64,000 nucleotides of DNA from Cichorium intybus (taxonomy: Eukaryota; Streptophyta; Magnoliopsida; Asterales; Asteraceae): NCBI GenBank assembly GCA_023525715.1, contig CM042012.1, positions 118,719,798-118,783,797 of the forward strand, in the 5' to 3' direction. Shown here one piece after another: positions 1-11,119 of the stretch. The translations under genes and the position numbers were made by a program. Each line of letters starts with the position of its first letter. Positions within the stretch are counted from its first letter, which is position 1. Below the pieces are notes generated by a model. That model worked only from the letters and a program-made list of their open reading frames with translations, was not told the DNA's origin and did not search any database.

Positions 1-497
1 TTTCAATCCTAAAACACTCCAATCGTCTAACTCTTAAAACTCAACTTATTTGACTAAACTAATAGCATGATAACAACTAAATAGTATTTCTCGAAAAATA
101 CCAATGCTAAAACATTCAGAAACTATTCGTTTCAAAATTACAATCTATTAAAAATTTTGAAAAAATTGCAAAATTTTTGAAAACTGGTCATTTCTCGCAA
201 AAATTTCAAAAACACTCTTTCAACCCGTCCACACCCCACACTTAAAACCGTACAACGTCCCCGTTGTACTAAAATAATTTTAGAACTAAGGAAAAAGAGT
301 TACCCTTTTGACGGTAGACTGGTTGATTGTCACAGGTACACAAACACGAACAAAAAGTCCTCGATTCAGCATTCAGGAGTTGTAGCGCAACAGTGAAAAC
401 ATGCCGGTGGTCAGGCAAGTGGAGGGGGCACGGTGACCCCACACTTGCTTAAAACAACTCCTCCAATTGGTATCACATGCATGACTCACAAAGAACA

Positions 498-1960
498 TTA
501 AATGCAAACAAAGAAACAACAAATGAAATATAAACAAACATAAATAAAGATATTAGTATCATAAGTACAGTACATATATCCTAAAAAGTGAGAAGAAAAA
601 AATACATCAATCACCACCGGGTGGCCTAGAAGATCCTGCCTCTTGATCGTGGGCTCGGGCTGGGAATGGTCGGGGGCGTCGTCCCTGCTGGGAGTCCATC
701 TCCAAAAGTACCTCCCCAATCCACTCCAGCTGGTCCTCAATCCTAGCTACCCGATCCTGCATTCGTCTGAGCTCTGTCGCCTCCTCCTACTGTGGCTCTC
801 CTGCCTGGCTGGGCGTCTCCTGCCTGGCTGGGCGTAGGCTGGCTGGGGAGACTGGGGTGCCTCGGTTGCCACCCTCACGTACTGGCCTGGGCGCTGCTGC
901 TCGATCAGCCCCATGTTCTCCAGGGCTCGCACCGATGTGCGAACTGGGGGTAAAGCAGTCAAAGAGGCCATGGTCGCGGCAGTAAGGATCCGGTACGAAC
1001 GGGCCAGGCGGGTGATGTAATGCCTGTGGGCCAGAGGACTACTGGAATATGCACCCGTCGCACGGGTGGATAGAGAGACGGCTAGAGCAAACGGGAGGTA
1101 GAGGAACCTGGATGGGTCAAAGAGCACCTAGGGATACGTTATGTCATCACCGGAAACCTTCTCGCCGCCCTCCCTATGCATGATAGAGGTGGTGACGATA
1201 CGGTGCATGAGCCGATGAAGTGGGTTGCGGAGCTGGCTCTCCCTGGCCGACCCCGCCTCAAAATGTACGTTGGACAACGGTGCCTAAATAGCTAGATTGG
1301 CATCCCTCTCGGGCTGCCCCTGGATGCATGCGTGAAAGAACTGCGTGAAGTATCGATGCTAGAGGTCCGCCTCCGTGTAGATGCTCGTGCATCTCCCAAA
1401 ATCCTGGAGACTGCACTCCCTGGGGACTCCCCCCAATCGGAATCGAACCAGCCTGGACCTGGCCTCCGTCGAACCTGGTGAAAAACGGACCGTGGACAGG
1501 AACTCCAGAAGAAGCTCGGTGTACACGGTGTCGTCCTGGTTGGCCATGAGCCTGTTCTAACCACGACATGTGAATGAAGCATCCTCGTGGGTCCATGTGC
1601 GGTGGAGAAATGGCTCGATCTCAGCCCAGAGCCTGGCGTCCCTCAAAATGTCATGGTCAATGATCGTCGCCTCAAGAACTCGGCGACTCGTCAGCGCATC
1701 CCTCCTCGCAGCATACTCGACTGAACTATTTGGTCCCTCAGGGAACTGGAGGAAGGGGTGGTCAAGTCTGAAAGACATCTGCACAAAATAGCCACAAATT
1801 TTTTTTTTACAAAATAAGTCCTTTTCTTCCCCATCGAACCGCGGCGCGGCCCAAGAACCAGGGCGCGGCGCGGCGAGCGGCTGCTTCGACTTTCAAACCC
1901 GAAATCACAGTTTAACCTGTTTAAACTCGATCCAAATGCACTACAAGGTAGCCTAAGCAT
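498..1960 (-). pseudogene. Athila ORF1-type protein, decayed copy (element A)
   Basis: Reading frames on the minus strand (about 1960-1557, 1596-1258, 1127-747) together match the better copy in element B at 6759-8068. Recognisable blocks are RLDHPFLQFPEG, a segment with YTELLLEFLSTV followed by VRFRLGG, and LTALPPVRTSVRALENMGL near the C-terminus. The order of an ELxLEFLST-like block, an FRL block and an 'R-N/D-P-hydrophobic-HRI' block is what I know from the Athila ORF-1 protein family (Pfam ATHILA); this is recalled, not searched. Several stops and frame changes break it, so no single product is possible. Function of the family is not settled. Confidence 0.5.
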
Positions 1961-2539
1961 CGACTAACTCATCTAGGGTCATTATTTGGCACAATAAACA
2001 CCCTACGAGTTAGCATTGCCGATTTCTAAGTTTTTGAGTTTTTGGAGAAGTCAACCAAATCAGCTGCCTAATCACTAGTTCTAACAAGTAAAAACTAGTT
2101 AGAATGACGTACCTCGATCGCGGGAATGAAATGAGCAAGAAAAACACGAGAAAATTTTCGATGATCAGAGCTCTACGACGTGGGTGTGTGTGAATAGTGT
2201 CGCGAATTACCTTTTTATCGAAGAAAACCGACCGATTGTTTCCTACGGCACGGATATGAGCAAACCGCGGCGCACGTGTTCCTAAATCAACCCCTGTGCA
2301 TCGGGTTGGTTTACGATTCCACGGCGCACAAATCGCCTGACCGCGGTGCGGTCATTAAAAATTCAATTTTTTTCTCAAAACAACCCCACACTTGCCTTGG
2401 ACCAAGAATACCTGCAATGACGATGATATAATCTTCCTAATTACTCCTAAGAATGCAGCACCTAACCTATGAAAGATGGGTTGCCTCCCAACAAGCGCTA
2501 AGTTTAACGTCTTCAGCCAGACGGGTAGTCCTTCTACAG

Positions 2540-3797
2540 CTACGGTGGATCGTATTCCTTCTTTCTTTGCTGATTTTCAATTACCACTGTCCCTTTGTTT
2601 ACCCACTGCTCCTCAAACTTTCCTGGGTCGAATGGCTTGCCGGTCTCCTGCTGCTGTCTGGTCGCCGTCTCCCGAGGATTTCCCGCGAATGCTTGGAGGT
2701 AGCTTTGAACCTCCAAGCTCGGTCCTTCCTTCTGCATCTCTTCAAAATTACCAGTTTGACGTGGAGCGTCCCCAATGCTGCTCCTAGTAGTTGTTTTGCG
2801 CCTCGTTTGTTACTCACATATTGCGTGTTATCTTCAGTTTGCAATTTTGGCTTGCAAAACCAATAAAAATTTTCCAACCGAATGGGATCGGAAGGCAACA
2901 TATCGGGATGCTTCCATATGTCCTCATCGATGGTATTAATTACATCTAATTTTCCATTCATGAATGGATCTTGAGTGGCGATAAAATCATGTTTATTTTT
3001 TTCAAAAACCAACTCGTCGGCCTCATCTTCTTGATCATCGTCCAACAGGTGGGATCGGTACCAAGAGTGAGCGATTGGTTTCATCAGGTGGTGGTATAAA
3101 GTCCCCCATCACCAGATCCTTACTTTCAAAATGTTCAAAATTTTCAAAAATTATAGGTTCGGGGGTAGTATTGTCATCTACAACCCCTTCCCCAATAGTA
3201 TCAACAACATCGACAATTTCGGGAATCGTTGGGCTGGGGTCTGCACTGTCACTTACAGCCTCCTCCACAACATCCTCCTTAACCAAATTGTCTGGTGATG
3301 GTATGGATTCACTCACACCAGCTTAACATTTTCAAAAATATCAAAAGCATCAAAAGTTGTTGAGGCAGAAGTAGCATTGTCACCTACAACCTCTTCCTCA
3401 ACAACCGTTTCAATCATCTCAATGGTCTCTTGACTTTCCCAAGGTGCATGCCCTTCCATCACATGTTCAGGTGATGCAGGTTCACACACTATATTGTTGG
3501 AATAAAAATCACTCGCCTCAGGTTCTGGCGAGGGTGATGAACATTTCCAGTTTTCCTCTAACTTATCTAATGAAACTTGCAATTTTTCAAGAGCATCAGC
3601 CTGGTCCTTCTGCACTTGGTAGGTGTTATACATGAGTACCCAAAGTTGGGCCCAAGTTGCAGGATTATCAGGTTGAGATTACTCCTCGGTCCGCCATCCA
3701 TTGTCATCGAATGATCCATTGTAGCAATCATCCTCGTAATAGTTGTCGGCCTAATTTTCATAATACTCATAATACTGATCCGAGTACATGTAATCAC
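2540..3797 (-). pseudogene. Acidic leader-proximal ORF of Athila-like element, decayed copy (element A)
   Basis: This is the first coding-like region after the primer site. Pieces at 3633-3313, 3316-3035 and 3084-2599 are in different frames and correspond piece by piece to the longer ORF at 8633-9916 in element B. Visible features are a short coiled-coil-like QKDQADALEKLQ segment, a long Glu/Asp-rich middle (VEEEVVGDNATS), and a basic end. It occupies the place of gag but I see neither a retrotrans_gag signature nor a CCHC knuckle. Frameshifts show it is dead. Product unknown. Confidence 0.45.
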
Positions 3798-3898
3798 CCA
3801 TTATAAGGATGTGCACATACCAAAAATCAGTAAATTAAAATCAAACATCAAAAATCAGAAACTAAGTCCTACAGATCGCCTACTCTCAAGCTCACAAC

Positions 3899-3916
3899 TC
3901 CCCGGCAACGGCGCCA
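3899..3916 (-). promoter_or_regulatory. Primer binding site of element A (tRNA-Asp type)
   Basis: On the minus strand it reads TGGCGCCGTTGCCGGGGA, five bases inside the LTR edge at 3922. This is the PBS described for Athila/Calypso-type elements. It sets the element's orientation (minus) and family. Confidence 0.85.
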
Positions 3917-3921
3917 AAATT

Positions 3922-4633
3922 TGACATCGCAGCGGTCGTCATGCGGTCAAAAATAGTAAAATAACCTCACTCTTACTTAGCACAGTGGTAGTCAGGGTCG
4001 ATCCACAGGAGTTACATGGTTAAGGTAGGCAACAGATTACCAACTGTAGTGTCACAGCTACAGTCAGAGGATCTAGTTTCCGACTTATACCCAAAATAAT
4101 CCCGAAAATCACAAATCAAGGAATCCAACACAAGCATTAACTAAACCAAACCCAATACTAACCTAAGTACTAACTGAAATCAGAATTATATCTAAAAATC
4201 AGAAGTAACAAAAGGTCAAACCAAACATCAAACACAATCCAAACATCCACAAAATCATTCAAAAGCAATAAATAACGAAAACCAAGCAATTAACATAAAC
4301 TGAATGCTTATTATAAAAAACTCAGATCCCAAAGGTTCAAAACAGTAAACATCCAATTTAAAAACTAAAAACCTAGTGCCAATGGTTGTCACACCCAAAG
4401 ACACTCACTAAAGCTACTGAATTCACTAAACTATTTGGAAATTAAAAGAGAAAACATAAAAATACCAAATTATGGTTGCTGAAAGCTGAAACTCGGAGTC
4501 AAAGAAGCCTTGGGAGTCGTTCCTATGCCAGGTCTTTGCTACTTTTTTCGACCTAAAACCCTCTATTTATAGTTGCAAAAATTAAGCGACCGCGCCGCGC
4601 ACAGATGAATTCCGCGGCGCGCGTATGGGTTTA
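3922..4633 (-). repeat. 5' LTR of element A, first part
   Basis: Begins tgacatcg next to the PBS and is broken at 4633 by element B; the LTR resumes at 10851. The target duplication GTTTA (4629-4633 and 10846-10850) marks the break. A minus-strand TATA box (CTATAAATAG, 4563-4572) sits where an LTR promoter is expected, upstream of a GC-rich inverted repeat at 4589-4625. Joined length is about 981 bases. Confidence 0.8.
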
Positions 4634-5735
4634 TGACACGCCTAGGTTGTCGTGCGGTCAAAAATAAAGAAAACCTAACACACACACTAGTACATTGGTA
4701 GTCAGGGTCAATCCGCAGGAGCTTCGTGGTTAGACCAGATGACAGATTACCAACTAGTAGTGTCACGCTACAGTCGGAGGACCTGATTTCTAAGTTTTCA
4801 ACTACCAACAAGCAATCACTAACCAAAGTCAAGCTAAGCATAAGCTAACCCAACTCAAACTAACCTAATCACTTTCTGAAATCAGAAGTGCATCTCTGAA
4901 TCAGAAGCAAACAAAGGCATCCAAACCAAACAAAGCATAACCTAACTAATAACTAGGGTTCTGACTGAAGAGCTACTAGCTAGAGTTCAATGCCCAAAAC
5001 TAACCTAATTGGCTACTGATTTCAGCAAAGGAAAACAGTTCCAACCAAGGTCAAAGCAAGATTCAAACACAATTCAAACAATCAAAACACAATCAAACAT
5101 CCAAAACATCAAAATACCAATAATACTCATAACCGAATGATTCTCATTCATCAAACTCAGATCCAAACATCAAAACAGTAACTAAAGACTACTAAAACAG
5201 AAACCTAAGCTTGATATCAATGGTTGTCACTCCCAAAGATACAAACCAAAGCTTACAACTATCTAACTAATTGAAAATAAAATGCAAAACATAAAAAATA
5301 CCAATTGAGAACTTGCTGGAATGAAATCTTGGAGTCCAAGAGCTTCAAGGTCGATTTTACACCCGGTCTTTGCTAGGGTTTTCGGCTGTAAATGCCTCTA
5401 TTTATAGTTGCAAATTTCTCGAGGCCGCGCCGCGCTTTTGTGGATTCCGCGGCACGCGTACTTATCAGATCCCGTTTCTTCGGCATTTGAATGTGTTACA
5501 CCGCCTTAAGCCCGCGTCGCGTGTTTCATAGATCCGCGGCGCGCGTACGTGTTTCCTTGATTTTTCATTCTTTTCAAACTTCTTCCTTTTGCACGCTTTT
5601 AGTCCCTGTTTCCATTCTTTTCCTCCAAACAAGTCCTGGCACGAAAAGTGATAATACCAAGATATATCTGATATAATTTCATCAAGAACAAGGCTCAACA
5701 ACGCCTAAAATACTTGATATCACTAGGCGTTGCCA
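4634..5735 (-). repeat. 3' LTR of element B
   Basis: Runs from tgacacgcctagg to ctaggcgttgcca, so the ends are inverted copies of each other. It is the full-length LTR (1102 bases). The 5' LTR of the same element lacks about 490 bases of it (roughly 5027-5515). Shared parts differ at only a handful of sites by eye, so B is much younger than A. Confidence 0.85.
5398..5407 (-). promoter_or_regulatory. TATA box in 3' LTR of element B
   Basis: CTATAAATAG on the minus strand, in the same setting as the TATA box of element A (4563-4572): GC-rich palindrome upstream, U3/R boundary expected just to the left. The corresponding segment is deleted from this element's own 5' LTR. Confidence 0.6.
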
Positions 5736-6758
5736 AACACCCGACACTTGTGCCTTGCTTGTCCCCAAGCAAGAGAGTTTTTAACAAATTATAATAAAGA
5801 CTCAAACAATTTTTTGACTGTGTTCAGTTTCAAAGCTTATTGCCCTATGAGTTAGAGTGGAATAGTTCGCGAAAACATAATTGAATTGTTCTTTGGAATT
5901 CATGGCTTTCTAGAGAACCCTTGATTACAAACTTTCTGTCCACAATGAAGTGTACTTACTCATTCAGATTCTAAAGGCCATTAAGGAATTGTCCATGACT
6001 TTCGATGTTGTCCGTGTAACGAGCTTTCAGAAATACCATCCCAGACCAGACGATCGTAAGTGGCAAGGTGCATAAGTCCCACCCATTTTAGACTTACCGG
6101 CTCGAACAACAAAGGCCACAGATTGACATTTCCTTCCTAAATTCCAATCCTAAAACAGCTCAATCTTCTAAACTCGTAAAACTCAACTTATTTGACTAAC
6201 TAATAGCATGATCACAAATAAACAGTATTTCTTGAAAAATATCAGTGCTATCACAATCACAAACCATTCATTTCAAAATTGCAATTTATTAAAAATTTTG
6301 AAAAATATTGCTAAAAATATTGAAATTTGATCATTTCTGCAAAAATTTCAAAAAAAATTCTCTTTCGACCGTCCACACCCCACACTTAAAACCGTACAAC
6401 GTCCCCGTTGTACAAAAAAAAATTTCAGCATAAGGGAGAAAGAGTTACCCCTGTTGGACGATAGGTTGCTTGGTGCTCAGTATCACAGGTATAATTGCGA
6501 ACAAACGGATCCTTGATTTCGTATGCTGGAGTTTTAGCGCTACAGTGAACACGCTGGTGGTCGAGACAAGTGGAGGGGGGCACGGTGACCCCACACTTGT
6601 CTGAGACAACTCCTTCTCATTTGGTATATCATGCATGACTCAACAAACAAATTAAAACAAACATGACAAATAGAATATAAACAAAGATACAGATAGTGGT
6701 GCCATAAGTTTTGTACATATATCAAAAAAAAAGTAAAAAGAAAGAAAGAAAAAGTACA

Positions 6759-8068
6759 TCAATCACCACCATGTGGCCTAGAGGGTCCAGCCTCATGATC
6801 GTGGGCCCTGGCTGGGAATGGTCGGGGATGCTGGCCCTGAGTTGATGCAATCTGTAGAAGTACCTCCCTGATCCACTCAAGCTGGTCCTCGATCCTGGCA
6901 ACCCTGGCTGCCAGGTCCTCCTGCTGTGGCTGTGGTGCTGGCTCGGCGGGTGCCTCCCGCCTCTGTCGTCTCCGGCCCGGCTGTGCATATGCCGGCTGGG
7001 GGTCCTGGCGTGGCTCCGTCGGCGCTCGAATGAACTGCCCCGGACGCTGCTGCTCGATGAGCCTCATCCTCTCCAGAGTGCGCGCCGTAGTGCGAGACGG
7101 AGGCAGAGCGGTCAAAGAAGCGGCCACGGAAGCAGTGAGGATCCCGTATGAGCGGGTGGAGAGGGCTACTGCAAGGGCAAATGGAAGGTGGAGGAATCTG
7201 GAGGGGTCCAGTAGAACCCAAAAATAGGTCATGTCGTCACCCGATACCTTCTCGCCCCCCTCCCGATGCATGATGGAGGTGGAGACGATACGGTGCATGA
7301 GGCGGTGGAGTGGGTCTCGAAGGTGGCTCTCCCGGGAGGTCCCTGCCTCGTAAATGACGTTGGACAGCGGTGCCCAAACCTCCATGTTGGCAGTCCTGTC
7401 TGGCTGCCCCTGGTACAAGCCTCAAAGAACTGGGTGAAGTGGCGGTGTTGGAGATCCGCCGGAGTGTATAAGCCGACTCGCCTCCCGAACTCGCGGAGGT
7501 TGCACTCCCTCTGCTCACCCCCCAAGCGAAATCGAACTATCCTAGACCGCGGATCTGACACCCAAGGTGCAAAATGGATAGTGGAGAGAAACTCCAGCAG
7601 CAGCTCGGTGTAGACCACGTCCTCGTCCGTGGCCATAATCATGTCCCAGCCACGGCATGTGAACGATGCCTCCCCGAGAGTCCAGGTGCGATGTAAATAT
7701 GGCTCAATCGCACCCCAAAGTCCTGCGTCTCTCAAAATATCCCGGTCGATAATTGTCACCTCGAGGACCCGGCGACTGGTCAGTGCGTCTCTCCGTGAGA
7801 TGTACTCTGCGGAGCTAGCAAGTCCCTTGGGGAACTGGAGGAAAGGGTGATCTAACCTGAACATCATCTGCAAAAAGATACATAGCCACAAAAGAATTTT
7901 TTTTTGCAAAATTAGTCCTTTTCTTCCCCACCGCACCGCGGCGCGGCTCAAGATAGAAGCGCGTCGCGGCGAGCGGCTGTTGCAAAACCCCAATCCAAAC
8001 TCGCGATTTAACCTGCTAAAACTCGATCCAATCATACCACAAGGTAGCCTAAGTGCCGAGTAACTCAT
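6759..8068 (-). pseudogene. Athila ORF1-type protein (element B)
   Basis: Two overlapping minus-strand frames, 8068-7229 (279 codons) and 7418-6759 (219 codons), give one protein-like series when read across a frameshift near 7415. The first holds FRLDHPFLQFPKG, YTELLLEFLSTIHF and VRFRLGGEQREC; the second holds a 'LRDPLHRLMHRIVST' block, a hydrophobic stretch, and a C-terminal coiled-coil-like LAARVARIEDQLEWI followed by a Pro/His/Arg tail. This succession is what I recall of the Athila ORF-1 family. Its role is unknown; it may be structural or envelope-like. The frameshift makes it a pseudogene, but it is otherwise long and open. Confidence 0.6.
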
Positions 8069-8632
8069 CTAGGGTCTCTATTTGGCAAAACAAACACCCT
8101 ATGAGTTAGCATTGGCGATTCTAAGTTTTGAACTTTTCTGGACAAATCACTAAAATTAACTACCTAATTGCTAGTTTTACAACTAATAGATAGTTAGAAT
8201 AGTGTACCTTGGTAGTAGAAACAAAATGAGTAAGAAAAAATACGAGAGAAATTTGTCGATCAGAGCTCCGAGTCGTGTGAGGGTTGGTTGAGCCGCGGCT
8301 TACCTTAATATAGGAGAAAACCGACTGATCATTTCCCGCATCGCGCATTTACGCTTTGCGCGTCGCGCGTGTCACCAAATCAACCCTTGCGCATCGGGTT
8401 GGTTTACGACCCCGCATCGCGTAATTCAAAAACTTACGGTGCGGTCTTCAAAATTTTAAAAACTTCTCACACGACCCCACACTTATTTTAGACCACTAAT
8501 ACCTGCAAAAGATCGATGTATTTTCCTAATTAAATTCTAAGAAATATAAAACCTAACCTATGACACGATGGGTTGCCTCCCAACAAGCGCTAAGTTTAAC
8601 GTCTTCAGCCAGACGTACTATTCATTCTACAT

Positions 8633-9916
8633 CTACGGTGGATCGTATGCCATTTGTTTCTGCTGCATTTCTACTTCCACCGTCCTTTCGCTGACCCACT
8701 GCCCCTCAAACTTTCCTGGGTCGAATGGCTTGTTGGTTCTCCTGTTGCTGCCCAGTTGCTGCTTTCTGATTAACTCCCGTGAATGCTTGGAGGTAGCTTT
8801 GAACATCCAAGCTCGGTCCTTCCTTCTATATATCTTCAAAATCACTGGCTTGACGTGAAGCGCGCCCAGGGCCGCTTCCAGTAGTTGTTTCACACCTCGG
8901 TTGCTAGTGTCTCGCATGCTATCTTCATGTTGCAATTTTGGTTTGTAGTACCAATAAAAATTTTCCAATCGAATGGAATCGGAAGGCAACATATCAGGAT
9001 GCTTCCATATGTCCTCATCGATGGTATTGATAAAATCTAATTTTCCATTCATGAATGGATCATGAGTGGCGATAAAATCTTATTTATTATTTTCAAAAAT
9101 TAACTCGTCAGCATCATCTTCTTGATCATCGTCCAACAGGTGGATCGAGACCAAGAGTGGGTGACTAGTTGGATCTGGTGGTGGTACAAAGTCACCCATC
9201 ACCAGATCCTTACTTTCAAATTTCTCAAAATTTTCAAAAATTACAGGGTCAGGGGTAGTATTGTCATCTACACCCCCTTCCCCAAAAACATTGGTACTTT
9301 CAACAATTTCGGGAATTGTTGCGCTGGGATCTGTACTGTCACTTACAGCCCCCTCCACAACATCCTCATCAATCAAATCGTATGGTGATGGTATGGATTC
9401 ACTCATCACTAGATCGACATTATCAACATTTTCAAAAACATCAAAAACATCAAAAGCTGTTGAGTCAGAGGTAGCATTGTCACCTACAACCTCTTCCTCA
9501 ACAATATTTTCGACCCTCTCGGTGGTCTCTTGACTTTCCCAAGGTGCATGCCCTTCCATCACATATTCAGGTGATGCAAGTTCACACACATTATGATTGG
9601 TATAAAAATCACTCGCCTCCGGTTCTGGCAAAGGTGGTGAACATTTCCAACTTTCTTCTAACCTATCTAAAGAAGCTTGCAATCTTAAAAGAGCATCAGC
9701 CTGATCCTTCTGCTCTTGGTGGGTGTTATACCAGAGTACCCAAAGTTGGGCCCAAGTTGCAGAATTTTCAGGTTGAGATGACTCCTCGGTCCGCCATCGA
9801 TTGTCATCGGGTGATCCATTGTAGCAATCATCCTCGTAATAGGTGTTGGCCAGATTTTCATAATCATCATAATATTGTTCCGGGTACATGTAATCGCCCA
9901 TTATGAAGACGTACAC
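8633..9916 (-). pseudogene. Acidic leader-proximal ORF of Athila-like element (element B)
   Basis: Reads from MYVFIMGDYMYP at 9916 to a stop at 8633-8635, broken by one in-frame TAA at 9077-9079 where element A has a His codon (NKHDF versus NK*DF). The start lies about 80 bases downstream of the primer site. It shows a Tyr/Asp/Glu-rich N-terminus, a coiled-coil-like segment (QKDQADALLRLQASLDRLEE), a long acidic Val/Asp/Glu region and a basic C-terminal third. No zinc knuckle and no capsid fold that I can recognise. It sits where gag should be; it may be a gag remnant or a separate leader protein. Confidence 0.5.
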
Positions 9917-9997
9917 ATACCAGAATTCGAAGTACTAAAATCAAACATCAAAAATCAGAAACTAAGTCCTACAAATCACCTAATCTAAGCGCACAGC

Positions 9998-10015
9998 TCC
10001 CCGGCAACGGCGCCA
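9998..10015 (-). promoter_or_regulatory. Primer binding site of element B (tRNA-Asp type), duplicated at 10222-10239
   Basis: TGGCGCCGTTGCCGGGGA on the minus strand, identical to the site of element A. An identical second copy lies 224 bases to the right, inside the duplicated start of the 5' LTR. Confidence 0.85.
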
Positions 10016-10020
10016 AAATT

Positions 10021-10845
10021 TGACACGCCTAGGTCGTCGTGCGGTCAAAAATAAAGAAAACCTAACACACACACTAGTACAGTGGTAGTCAGGGTCGATC
10101 CGCAGGAGCTTCGTGGTTAGACCAGATGATAGATTACCAACTAGTAGTGTCACGCTACAGTCGGAGGACCTGATTTCTAAGTTTTCAACTACCAACAAAT
10201 CACCTAATCTAAGCGCACAGCTCCCCGGCAACGGCGCCAAAATTTGACATGCCTAGGTCGTCGTGCGGTCAAAAATAAAGAAAACCTAACACACACACTA
10301 GTACAGTGGTAGTCAGGGTCGATCCGCAGGAGCTTCGTGGTTAGACCAGATGATAGATTACCAACTAGTAGTGTCACGCTACAGTCGGAGGACCTGATTT
10401 CTAAGTTTTCAACTACCAACAAGCAATCACTAACCAAAGTCAAGCTAAGCATAAGCTAACCCAACTCAAACTAACCTAGTCACTTTCTGAAATCAGAAGT
10501 GCATCTCTGAATTAGAAGCAAACAAAGGCATCCAAACCAAACAAAGCATAACCTAACTAATAACTAGGGTTCTGACTGAAGAGCTACTAGCTAGAGTTCA
10601 ATGCCCAAAACTAACCTAATTGGCTACTAGCGCGTTTCATAGATCCGCGGCGCGCGTACATGTTTCCTTAATTTTTCATTCTTTTCAAACTTCTTCCTTT
10701 TGCATGCTTTTAGTCCCTGTTTCCATTCTTTTCCTCCAAACAAGTCCGGCACGAAAAGTGATAATACCAAGATATATCTGATATAATTTCATCAAGAACA
10801 AGGCTCAACAACGCCTAAAATACTTGATATCACTAGGCGTTGTCA
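10021..10845 (-). repeat. 5' LTR of element B, rearranged (tandem duplication and internal deletion)
   Basis: The edge of the LTR together with the leader and PBS is present twice in tandem (10021-10244 and from 10245 onward, offset 224 bases). The second copy then continues to about 10627, jumps over the segment equivalent to about 5027-5515 of the 3' LTR, and finishes normally at 10845. The missing segment includes the TATA box. Short ORFs at 9980-10240 and 10204-10452 are only the two copies of this duplication. Confidence 0.8.
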
Positions 10846-10850
10846 GTTTA

Positions 10851-11119
10851 TCCCCGTTTTCTCGGCATTTGAATTTTCTCCACCGCCTCATCACCGTGTC
10901 GCGCCTTTGTGAATCCCGCGGCACGCGTGCGAATTCGACTGATTTTCTTTATCTTCAAACTTCTTCCATTTTGTACGCTTTTGACCCCTGTTTATATCAT
11001 TTCTTTCCAAACAAGCACTGACACAAAAAGTGATAATACCAAAGCATCTATGATATAATTTCACTAAGAATAGGGCTCAACAACGACTAAAATACTTGAT
11101 ATATTACTAGGCGTTGTCA
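10851..11119 (-). repeat. 5' LTR of element A, second part
   Basis: After the second GTTTA (10846-10850) the sequence resumes LTR A and ends at actaggcgttgtca (11119). It aligns to 5466-5735 of LTR B with visible divergence. It abuts copia RNase H coding sequence at 11120; AGTAC (11120-11124) is the likely right-hand target duplication, its partner being outside the window. Confidence 0.75.

Larger units (their letters stand above)
4634..10845 (-). mobile_element. Athila-like LTR retrotransposon B, complete but pol-less, nested in A
   Basis: Left (3') LTR 4634-5735, body 5736-10020, right (5') LTR 10021-10845, with a perfect 5-base target duplication GTTTA on both sides. Both LTR ends are TGACA/TG(T/C)CA. 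The 4.3 kb body has only two coding-like regions (8633-9916 and 6759-8068) and lacks protease, RT, RNase H and integrase, so it is a non-autonomous derivative that must have been mobilised by another element. Between the ORF regions lies a stretch (8568-8615) almost identical to 2476-2523 of element A, containing the ggttgcctccc motif I associate with the pol-to-env spacer of Athila/Tat elements. Confidence 0.85.
1..11119 (-). mobile_element. Athila-like LTR retrotransposon A (3' end outside window, interrupted by element B)
   Basis: The element reads right to left. Its 5' LTR is split by element B into 3922-4633 and 10851-11119, its tRNA-Asp-type primer site lies at 3899-3916, and its body runs off the window start. 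Base 1 corresponds to about base 6141 of element B, so roughly 400 internal bases and the whole 3' LTR lie beyond the window. The PBS sequence and LTR ends (tgaca...tgtca) are what is known for the Athila/Calypso branch of plant gypsy elements. No reverse transcriptase, integrase or protease is visible, only two decayed ORF regions, so it looks non-autonomous. It inserted into the RNase H end of the copia element at 11120. Confidence 0.8.

Noticed and set aside
9980..10452. Two near-identical 82-86 codon frames in tandem
   Set aside because: Shadow frames of the duplicated LTR edge, which also appears at 4563-4841; non-coding LTR.
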